Positions 1 to 10,500 of a stretch of 23,243 nucleotides of DNA are shown piece by piece; the stretch's first letter is position 1, and each line of letters opens with the position of its first letter. Below the pieces are notes generated by a model. The model ran no database searches and was not told the origin of the DNA. It saw only the letters and a program-made list of their open reading frames with translations. The stretch spans positions 70,407 through 93,649 of the forward strand of contig NW_003129875.1 of assembly GCF_000003605.2 (NCBI RefSeq), given 5' to 3'. The position numbers and the translations under genes are program-made. Origin of the DNA: Saccoglossus kowalevskii (Eukaryota; Hemichordata; Enteropneusta; Harrimaniidae).

Positions 1-278
1 ATTTAGCTTCATGGTATTTCGGCTTGTCTTCTGCTTGGGGGGAAACAACAATAATTATACAAATCGTAAACTCAACACAATCAGGAAAAGAAACCCAGAC
101 AACCATGTTGTACTTCTGTTGAATACATTTTGTAGCAGTGAGTCACGTCGGAATATTGTCTAAAATAAAATATTCAATCCCAGCCAAATCTAGGTCAAAG
201 GGTCAGATTGCGTGCATATAATTATAGATAGTTAAAACAAAAAGTATTTGAACTTTTGACGGTTGTTCAACATCTATG

Positions 279-303
279 CACGGTTACTAAACTAGTAACC
301 GTG
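279..303. repeat. Perfect inverted repeat, 10-bp stem
   Basis: CACGGTTACT at 279-288 is the exact reverse complement of AGTAACCGTG at 294-303, with a 5-nt loop AAACT. It lies in noncoding sequence at the left of the window. It could be part of a decayed transposon end or a chance hairpin; no function is apparent. Confidence 0.6.
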
Positions 304-440
304 ATCTATGAAAACCAGAAAATTTTTAGTAGTCCGAATTGTTGCACGGTCGAAAATAAAACGGAAATTGACCGGTCAAAAGCGGAAGCGGTCAAGAGGT
401 TTGGGGGAAATGAGTACAGTACCTGTACTTCTTTGTTTGA

Positions 441-603
441 TGAAGCGATGCTGATGCCACATTGTCGCCATAATGAGGCCACAATGAAGCGAAGCGATAA
501 TCGCCTAACTTTTTAATGTCGCGACATTGAAGCGATGCTGAAGCCATAACAATGCCATAATGACGCGATGCTGAAGCGAAGGTGAAGCTGAAGTGAAGCC
601 AAA
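441..603. repeat. GAAGC-rich degenerate short tandem repeat patch
   Basis: The words GAAGCGATGCTGAAGC, GAAGCGAAGCG and GCCATAATGA recur many times in this 160-bp patch, giving a low-complexity sequence much richer in G than its surroundings. It reads open on the + strand over part of its length, but the reading comes from repetition rather than a recognisable protein. Confidence 0.6.
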
Positions 604-751
604 GCTTCCGCGAGAACTGTACTGTAGTTTGTTACTTATGCCACATTTATGTGATTATATTCTTATTTGCTGCTGCATCTCTATATGGAACTCTATCAGG
701 AAGTAAAAAAAAAATTTCAGATCAGTCATATGATTTGGATTTCAGACAAAA

Positions 752-916
752 TTGAACTCATTGATATGCATAAGTGTTATATCTCAAGCACTGTTGCACT
801 TAGGAAGATGAAACCTATGATGTTGTTAAACAAGAGATCTGACTAAAATACCAGATGACATGGTCATGTGAGCTCATTAATATGCATAACTGTTATATCT
901 GAAACACTGTTGCAGG
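752..916. repeat. Imperfect direct repeat of about 48 bp
   Basis: Two stretches, about 752-800 and 868-916, both read approximately gaActcattRatatgcataaSTgttatatct followed by an ACTGTTGCA word, and sit about 117 bp apart. They look like a diverged tandem duplication in noncoding sequence. Confidence 0.5.
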
Positions 917-1040
917 TAATCAGGTAAATACATATAGAAGCAACTGCATTTCGACTTCATGGTACAGATCATTCAAACTACCCTAATGGCTGGGCCCCAC
1001 TGTCGCCACTTGTGGCTTTAATTTTAACTTCTTTTTGCTC

Positions 1041-1275
1041 TTAACCTTTTCACCACTGGACTTTCTCGCCCAAATTTGTCTGCACTTTTTTCTGATATTC
1101 TTCAATATTTCTAAAAATGAGCCCTATTTTGGTGCCAACAGAAGAAATTTTTAGTTTTTACTCACAAAATCTGGCTATTTTTTCCCCCCAGTCTTCTGAA
1201 GGAAATTGCAGACTATAAATGGGACTGTTTTGTGAATTTGTGATGAAAACAGGGAACTGGTGGTGGAAAGGTTAA
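1041..1275. mobile_element. Non-autonomous piggyBac-type miniature element, TTAA-flanked
   Basis: The left end TTAACCTTTTCACCACTGG and the right end CTGGTGGTGGAAAGGTTAA are imperfect inverted repeats (about 16 of 19 positions pair). The 235-bp unit begins and ends with TTAA, the target site used by piggyBac-family transposases. It contains no coding potential. The element ends 105 bp before the 3' splice site of exon 1381. Confident on the inverted termini, moderately confident on the superfamily. Confidence 0.7.
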
Positions 1276-1380
1276 AGCAATTTGATAACTGACAAGAATG
1301 ATTAAATTTTGTTCAAGTAAATTGTTTGTTGTTTTATTGTAAATTTATAGATCATTAATATTTTAATGTTTTAATTCCAG

Positions 1381-1506
1381 AGAAGAAGTGGTTCCAGTTC
1401 TTCCAGTTCTTCTTCTTCTTCTTCTTCTTCTTCTTCTTCCTCTCATCCTAAAAGGCTTGCTGGTTCTCCTGTTGCCGGGCAACGATTGATGTCTCCTAAC
1501 AATACG
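1381..1506 (+). CDS. REPS1: REPS-like exon: polyserine linker
   Basis: The exon is bounded by TTAATTCCAG and ACG|GTATGG and is phase 0 at both ends (42 codons). It reads RRSG, then a run of about 17 serines, then HPKRLAGSPVAGQRLMSPNNT. It is a disordered linker between EH1 and EH2. The serine tract is encoded by a TTC/TCT microsatellite. There is no homology anchor beyond its fit in phase and composition, so this is the least secure exon. Confidence 0.65.
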
Positions 1507-4500
1507 GTATGGTCACCTGTCAGCGTGTTTACTAAACAATCACCTTTGTTTTTGTCTCATACAGTGTCCTCTCTTCAGAACAACAATCACTTCCATTATA
1601 AGTGTTTCATACTTTGTATTTTGTCCAGTAAATAAGTAGAATTAAATTGTATGATTGTTTTACTGTAATTTAAGTCATATTGCTCCATAGTAAATTTTAC
1701 ATTTTGGTAAAAAAAATTCTTTAATTTTCTCAAATTGTTTTTTGAATTTGAATTTACTAAACTGTCAAAAATCAATTTTGATAGCAGATTTTGTTCATAA
1801 TCATGGAACGAAGAGAGCAGACAATAATCATTCAATTCTATTTTCATAAATTCTGTGTAGATCACATACATGTATCATGTCCAGTATTCAATTAAGACAT
1901 CTTTTAAATGTTCATATTTCATTTAGTCCACCATTTAGTTGGTTAGACTCGTACTTTAGTTAAGCTCTCTAGTAAAAGTAATGAATGAAGGTGTTCTAAA
2001 GGTGATTAGGTTACATCTATGTAAGTAATGTGTTTTCTCGTTCTTTGTTTATATTGTGGGACTACCTTTGCATCAACATATAGCTTGCTCAGAAACATCT
2101 GAATTGTGCAAAATACTGTGTCTAAATATACATGTACCTCAAATTAGTAATGTAGTAGATAACACAAAAAGTAATTCTTTAATTTTCTCAAATTGTTTTT
2201 TGAATTTGAATTTACTAAACTGTCAAAAATCAATTTTGATAGCAGATTTTGTTCATAATCATGGAACGAAGAGAACAGACAATAATCATTCAATTCTATT
2301 TTCATAAATTCTGTGTAGATCACATACATGTATCATGTCCAGTATTCAATTAAGACATCTTTTAAATGTTCATATTTCATTTAGTCCACCATTTAGTTGG
2401 TTAGACTCGTACTTTAGTTAAGCTCTCTAGTAAAAGTAATGAATGAAGGTGTTCTAAAGGTGATTAGGTTACATCTATGTAAGTAATGTGTTTTCTCGTT
2501 CTTTGTTTATATTGTGGGACTACCTTTGCATCAACATATAGCTTGCTCAGAAACATCTGAATTGTGCAAAATACTGTGTCTAAATATACATGTACCTCAA
2601 ATTAGTAATGTAGTAGATAACATAAAAAAGTAATGCTGGAAGTTTTCATTGCAAAACCAGCTGAAAGCTGCCCGGGGAGTTGAGTAACGGTATGCTTGAA
2701 CAGTGCTGTATATCAATACAATTGATCCATTCTATCATAGCGAGATGGTACTTGTTTATTGGTGCTTTGTGATTATTATGTGATATATTCAATAGCATCA
2801 ATTGTAGAAAAAATGTTTAAATTTCTTATTTGATTTTTTGTTCAAATTTTATTCGCTAATATTTTGAATGGTGTTCAAATAGTGTGTGGATTGAGAGATT
2901 CACCCTCACATGTACATTTTGATGATAATATGTCACATAATATTCCAAAAACACAATGGATCCAAATACCATTTCAAAGTGCTTTAAACTCAGTTTACTA
3001 ACTTTCTCAGAGTAGCAGGTGCTGCGGTGCTGCCATGGTGAATATATCCAGTCTCGCATGAACCTTGCTTCATTAGCACTAACTGCTGTGTCTCGTATTT
3101 CCCAGAATGCTTCACTAATCCTTACTTCATATGCAATGTACAATGTTGTATCACTGAATGGTATGTGCACATGTGTTGACCAGCATGGTCATAACTGTCC
3201 ATTGGGTGCATGGATCAGTGGATGATGTTGTCCAAACATTGTTTTATTTACCAGCAGAACACATGCTTAACAACTACATTGAACAATGCCATTCTTACAT
3301 ATGCTAACAGCCAGTTCATGCCAATCAGTAGCTGTGCTCATGCAAAATATAAACAAGTGCATTCTCTGATAGACAATGACGCTTTTCATGTGTCCACACT
3401 GAATCATATACTTATCATAAAATAAGAAAAAATCAAATTGAATGGCAGATCAGTATTCAGTAGATGTAAAAAAATCATGGCTTACATTCATGAATGCATT
3501 TGTTTAGTGATATGTGTATGAATTATTATGTACATGTACTAACAAAATGTGCGTATTCAGCAAAACACACAGGCTTCTCTTTTACATTGCAGATAATATT
3601 CTGGGTGATTTAATGTAAATTATTACAAAATAATAAAAATGTAGCAAAATGTGTTAAGGTAAACGACAAATGTTCGTCTATGGTCTATTTTAATGATCAG
3701 GTAAACCATAAACACGTATTACTGTGCACTTCTATTTGAGATGCTCTGTAATAGAGCAAATAAGTCTCAGTCTCAGTTCTCAAAAAGATAGCGTACGCTC
3801 ACTTTCAAAAGTAAGCGTGGAACCAAACAATGGAATGCTAGAGTGCGCTCACTTTGGTTGTGTAATGAAAGCTATGATCTTTTCTTCTAGCGTTTTAAAA
3901 CACTAATTCAAGCAACGTTATTTCGCAATTTCGATCTTTTGTAAACCTGGGATGATGTATCAAGGTCTAAAGTAACCGTTTTATCAATTTTTGAAAAATG
4001 AAGAAAAAAGTGAAAATTTCCCTTCTCGTTACCTTGATGTTTATAGAAGTTTGTTTCTTATCCAATCTGGTGCTAATTTCACATCGAGTTGGACGCCATG
4101 CATACAGTACTTCGCATAATTACGCCCCCTCCTTCTCGATTTTAATTTTGAAAACATGTATTTCCATTTTCATCAGTCAAGTATACTTACCTTAATTAAA
4201 TATGACGTGCAATAACAAAATAAATGTAGCAATGTGACGAAACAATATTTATTAACACTTCCTAAAACTGCAGCAAAATAGTGATGGCAATTATCATTCT
4301 ATTTGTTGAAAAGGTACTGTGAAACGGTTCGTTTCCTTCAACAGGGCTGGGTGTGGTGGGGCGTAGAAGTTAGCTTTTAATTATTGTTGGAAATCGCGTC
4401 AGTGTCAATCACCAAACGTAATCTTGGGTTCGTGACCTCAGCTGGAATTAAAAACAACTCTATCCATTGTAACTTCACATAAAAACCAATCATCAAGCAC

Positions 4501-7500
4501 TGGCATTTTGTCCATAACTGTGATGTCTGAATAACACAACCGTCACACACTGCGATAACAACAAATAAGCCGATACTTTGACGTGCAGCAAAACATCCAA
4601 GCTTTGCACAGTCACTTGAATGCTGATATTTATCTAACGGACAAGGAAACAGATTTATTAATACATATAATGCTTCTCATCCCACCCATACTTGTTGGGA
4701 CTCTACTGGTTAGTTGTCTACAAGTGACAGAAACGGACATCTCCATTCATCCATCTTAACGTAAAATGCCGCCGATTACACGTAAACAATTAGGTGGTCA
4801 CACCTTGGTCAAGGTGTTAATAAGGTCACATATAAAGCGACACTTCAATTTACAAGTAAACTATCTCAAGCATTCCATTGTTTGCCTTTATGCCCAATTT
4901 TGAAAGTGAGCGTATGCTCAACTTGTATGAGACGCTCTTAACAACGAATAGAGGAAGACTACTTTTTGATGCCTCTATCTTACAAGGTCATAGAGGTCAA
5001 ACTACGTGAATACTTAATTAAACATGGTTGCTTTGTTTTAGCAAACGTTCTCTCATGTGAAAATGTAAACTTGTGTCAACTTCATATTAAACTGAGCATA
5101 GTTCTCATTACATTATTAGCATTCTATTGTTTGTCCCCATGCTTACTTTTGAAAGTGAGCGTACTCGAGCATTCCATTGTTTGGTTCCATGTTTACTTTT
5201 GAAAGTGAGTGTACGCTCAACTCGTAGTTTCATGAAAACTGAGATGTTCAGTCACCACGCTCAACTACCACATAGAGACCTGTTTGAATACATGCAATGT
5301 TTTGACAATGTAATTACATCGTCCATCATTACTGACTTTCCAATTCTAACACAAATGAGCACTTTTAACTTCACAACAGAATTGAAATTACACACAATTT
5401 TTGTTTTTTTACAGAGTGGTAGTGCTGCTTCCTCCAGTAGTAACTCTAGTAATTCCTCCTCTCCAGCAAGCTCACAACCATCCTCCCCACCGGACTCACC
5501 CATGCTACATCATAGTCTAGAAAAACAAAAAAGTTTACCAATCATGGGCAGGCATAGCCAAGGAGTTCAAAATGAAGCTTTTGAAGAAGGAAGTTTTAAA
5601 GAAAAAGGTTGGGCGTCGTTTGAGACTGACACTGATGAACTTGGTGAGTTAATAGGCATATGGTTGTAAAATAAAAGTTTGTGATGTGCAGCGATTATTT
5701 TGTTTTCAAACCATTAAATATTTAAATAATAGTCTTTATGATAGTCTTTATTAGAAATGATGTCAGAGTGCAACATTAAAATTGAATTGATCTTAAGTAT
5801 TATGTTTTGTTTTAATTTGTAAAAAAATTCAATTTTTAGATCCACTGTAGATGAAGTTGAGGGTAGCTATTGGTGTTACGGATTGTCATTTCATCACCAA
5901 TTTCACATTTTTACTTCTTAAACACTGTTAGCTACATGGCTTTATACTACTAGTATATGGGAAGATAACTTGGATAGATCTATCTAGATTAGTTCATATT
6001 TTGTAAAATTCACAATTTTGTAATTTCAGTGATACTTTTTGAAATGGCAAGCCCAATTGCTTTGATATGTTTTATATAGATACTCTAGGAGATTAGTTCA
6101 TTTTGTGACAACTTCTTCTATGCCATTTTTTGGGATCTGATTGATTATTCTTCTTAAACAGTGAAATTACATGTATATCAGTAGATACACTGCTTGTTCA
6201 TTAATATTTTCTTTTTTGTAAAATTTTTTTTAGTTCCCAGTGAACAATATGAAACTGTGGTGCAGCAACAGACTGCTGCAGGACCACCACATCATCAACA
6301 AGTGTCACCACAGATGATGCAACAGCAGTCCTCTTCTGTTGCTCCACATCAACACCATGACCCTACTACGGTGTCTCCTCTCATGATGCAGCAAACAGCA
6401 GCAGCACAGCAACATCAACCTGGTGTAGTGTCACCACATATGCTGATACAGCAACAGCATGGACTTGGACAAACTGCAGCTGCGACTGTTGTCACTCAGC
6501 AACAGGCAGCATTACTTCAACAGCAGCAACAAGTTGCAGCCATGCAACAGCAACAGCAGCAACAGAATATGACTCCACAGCAACAAGCTTCCGCTGCAAC
6601 AGCATTAGCACAGCAGCAAGCAATTCTGCAACAACTGCAGCTAGCATTGGCGCAGCAACAGATATTTGTGGGAGTAGGACAGCAACATATTCAGTTAGTT
6701 GAGCAAGCTGTTATGCATCAACAAACGCATGAACATTGTAATGATGATGTGTGGAAAGTTACTGAGGAGCAAAGAGAATATTACACAAACCAATTTAAAG
6801 CATTACAACCAGATATTACAGGACTCATTCAAGGCAAGTTTACTCGTGCTGGGGGCTGCAACAGTTACACATTCCTGTTGGACTTGTGATTTTGGTTTTG
6901 TCTGTCCATGCATGCAGCCAACATTGTTTCCTCAAAGACAAACATATACATGTCAATTTTTTTGTTTGTTTGTTTGTTTGTTTCTTTGACTGACTGGTAG
7001 TAGTCATTTTATCTCATTTTCCATTGTTTTTATTCATTTTCCACACTTGAAATGTCATACAAGATGTCAAGTCATGTTCATTTGCTTCTTGTTCGATGAA
7101 ATTTCCTTGAAAAATTACTAAATGGGAAAATTTCATTCGATCTATATTATTCAGGTGTGACAGCGAGGGAGTTTTTTCAGAAATCAAAGTTGTCTTTACC
7201 AGAACTCTCTCACATATGGTAAGTTTACTATCACCCAGCCCTGTATACTGTGAGGTACATTTGGTTTCCTAAATCGGTTTCAAAATGACTGATTGATGGC
7301 CATTTTGTTTTTATGAAAGTCTGTTCCAGAGAAGAATCTCTGACAATTTCAAACTTCACAAATACATACCATAAATCATGTCACACATATGGAAATGCGT
7401 TTATTGAGTTCCTCGATTCAAGATGACTGAATAGTGTATTTCAAACCTAAAAATGTGTCAAAATCAAGCATTTCCAACATTCCAGAACAGTATCACGTAG

Positions 7501-10500
7501 CATGTCAAGTTTTGATTCAAAGTGACTGACTACAGCAAGCAACGACTGCGTCATGTCAATTAATTGTTTTGGTAATATTCGTTTATAATAATAAACTCAT
7601 TTATTTTCAAAATTTGTTTTTCAACAGGCAGTTATCAGATGTGAATAAAGATGGTGCTCTTTCACTTGAAGAATTTATTACAGCCATGCATTTAGTAGTA
7701 TTACGTAAACATGATATTGAATTACCAGATATACTGCCCTCATGTCTAGTACCAAATATCGGACCAAGGACTGAAGGTATGTACTGTACACCTACTGAAT
7801 CTAAAATATTAACATGATTTTAATTACCATCTTTGTCTAGTATTAATCACTGATGTGAAGACGCAAGTCTTGTATGAATTCATTCCACCTTCACTCGCTG
7901 TATGTACAGCCTAAACACCATCCCACACTCTATAATTTACCACTCCATTCCTTTCCTACTCACTTATCGCTGGCCCTTCCTACAGTGTAATATTACAGTT
8001 ACAACTATACAGCATACATACACGCATACATCTATGCATACTGCATGTAGCATAATGAACAAATTTCACTTTCTAACATTGGTATGTTTGCATTTTGCAT
8101 AATTTGATGCTTTCATGCTCTGGATACTGGTCCAATCACAAACTCAAAGTTACTGCAGTTTGATTATATGCTTAGTTTATGCTTTGTTTTTAAATATGAA
8201 CATTTATTTTTAAGACTGTACATGAATACTGTCCTCTAAAATGGCATCTAATTACATTCACCATGATGGATATGCAAATGTACTGTAAAACATGTATTTT
8301 TCGCGAGCATGTCTTTTTAGCGAAATTAGCGAGACAACGAATTGGCTAATTTATGATGTCGCTAATGACTTCATTATAAATTCAAAATGGCGACCAAACA
8401 CCGTCTTTTTCTCCACACACACACACACACACACTTTATAAACAACATACAAAAATGTAATAATCTGGAGCGCTTTCTTATTACACTTGACAGATTCTCT
8501 CTGTTTTAATGGAGATGATAATTGCGCATTTCTTTTGGCAGGCGACAGACAAGTATTGTAAAAGTAGGAAATCAACAAAGACAAGAGAGATTCGCTAAAT
8601 CAACATTTCGCTATTATGTCATTTTACCACAATTTGCTAAAATAGTATGTCGCTTTTTCAACATGTTTTACAGTATACATGTATCTTTGATCAGATTGAC
8701 TTCATTGAATGTGTCTCCTTAAACTGTTATTTGATATTTAGTCAGATTTTTTTTTGTACAGTTTAACATAACACCTTTCAGTGTTTAAATGCAGACAACA
8801 TTAACTCTGGGCATCATGTGATCATGGGAAAATCCACTTATCACGCTCACCCACACTTTGTTTCATTATTGGCTGATCTACTTACTGCTGCCACTCCCTC
8901 TCCTTTCTAATCTTGTCTTTACATAACAGTACTTGTACATATTGATGATACTGATGTCCAACCACAGCCTGCACAGCCTGGCATCATGCTGTCATCAGGT
9001 TATAATCTCTAACTCTCTCATTCAGTGTATCATCCACACACAGTGTCTGCATGTCATGTCTAGAGTTCACTTCTATCATTATAGACCCTTTGCATGTAAT
9101 GTTGCATGTACATGGCCATGAGATGTTTTTTGTTACTTCAATGGCATTTGAGGGAACCAAAATGGCCGCCAGTATCTAGGCAACTGCATTCAAGAGACTG
9201 AATGTGTAAAGGGTCTATTTGAAATAAGACACAGCACATAAATGTTTATAATAAACCTGAATTGCACTAGTCATACTGTCTACTTCTTATATTGAGGCAG
9301 ATATCATCCCATTTTCATTAGTTTAGATTAACTTGGTGTTGTATTCAAATCTTTCAGTACATGTATATCAATTTTTTTGTGAGGGTGCATGGCCAAAAAA
9401 AATAGTATCATTTTCTTCATGATCTGTTTTTATGAACCACACATAGCGCAAGTGTAATTGCATATAACTTTAAGTACAAGGAAGAGACATTTTATATAAT
9501 TTCATACAGTTAATGGAGTGTCACAATAGTATAAATATAATACATTTGTCACATGATAAATGTAAATTCAAATGTCATTGCATGTACAGTTGTAGTTGTT
9601 GGCAATATACTGTAGAATACTTTATTTTCGCTTGGAATTTATTTTCGCTATTTTCGCTGAAGGGATGATTTCGTGAAAATAAAATCCAGCGAATATACTT
9701 TTTTTCCTATATTTCACATTAAACTCTTAAAAAAATCAGTGAAAATAAGTTCCACACAAAACGCCCAAAAGTCTTATCAGCGAAAATTAATTCCAGCGAA
9801 AATAAATTATTCCACAGTAATTTAAATCTTGCTAGTTAAAACACGGTTAATTTAAATCTTGCTAGTTAAAACACAATTAATTTAAATCTTGCTAGTTAAA
9901 ACATGGTTGATTTAAATCTTGCTAGTTAAAACATGGTTGATTTAAATCTTGCTCGTTAAAACACAGTTAATTTAAATCTTGCTAGTTAAAACACGGTTGA
10001 TTTATATCTTGCTAGTTAAAACACGGTTGATTTAAATCTTGCTAGTTAAAACACGGTTAATTTAAATCTTGCTAGTTAAAACACTGTTGATTTAAATCTT
10101 GCTAGTTAAAACACAGTTTATTTAAATCTTGCTAGTTAAAACACGGTTGATTTAAATCTTGCTAATTAAAACACGGTTAATTTAAATCTTGCTAGTTAAA
10201 ACATGGTTGATTTAAATCTTTCTAGTTAAAACACGGTTAATTTAAATCTTGCTAGTTAAAACACAGTTAGTTTAAATCTTGCTAGTTAAAACACAGTTGA
10301 TTTAAATCTTGTAGTTTATAGTATTATAATTTAAATCTTTTTCAAAACTTGGTAAATTTATATTTTAATGTAATTCATAGAAATAAAATTGAAATCATGC
10401 TTGTTGAGATCTGGTTGATTTACATCAGGCTATAGGTATAATTATATACCAGTAAAGCTTATCGTATTTTGTTGAAACTTGATTACCGAGTATGTATGTT

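Larger units (their letters stand above)
1..1380. other. Intron (or upstream sequence) before the first visible exon
   Basis: No exon is recognisable. The polypyrimidine-rich end and TTCCAG at 1371-1380 form the 3' splice site of exon 1381. The stretch holds a perfect 10-bp-stem hairpin (279-303), a GAAGC-rich repetitive patch (441-603), an imperfect direct repeat (752-916) and a TTAA-flanked miniature element (1041-1275). The EH1-coding exons expected for a REPS gene are not here. Confidence 0.6.
1507..5414 (+). other. 3.9-kb intron
   Basis: The intron runs from GTATGG to TTTTTTACAG between two phase-0 exon ends. It contains a 458-bp tandem duplication (1716-2633) and a roughly 1.43-kb element with inverted ends (3791-5218). 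Sequence 2634-3790 is AT-rich with no coding sequence, RNA gene or clear repeat seen. Confidence 0.8.
6834..7154 (+). other. 321-bp GC-AG intron within EH2
   Basis: It holds a (TTTG)n run at 6957-6983 and a short inverted pair (GATGAAATTTCC near 7095 against GGAAAATTTCATTCGATC near 7125-7142). Nothing else was seen. Confidence 0.85.

Noticed and set aside
256-516. 86-codon + strand open frame
   Set aside because: It covers the GAAGC repeat patch and resembles no known protein; openness is explained by low complexity.
1596-2329. Two matching minus-strand open frames (about 91 and 61 codons) starting MYVIYTEFMKIELND
   Set aside because: They are the same noncoding sequence read twice because of the 458-bp duplication; no domain, no conserved codon pattern, and the frames diverge at the duplication edge.
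8936-9020. Possible C/D-box snoRNA (TTGATGATACTGATG)
   Set aside because: No proper C box with purine start, no D box at a suitable distance and no terminal stem.
9820-10310. CRISPR-like array
   Set aside because: Units are contiguous 30-bp repeats without unique spacers, in an animal intron: a minisatellite.
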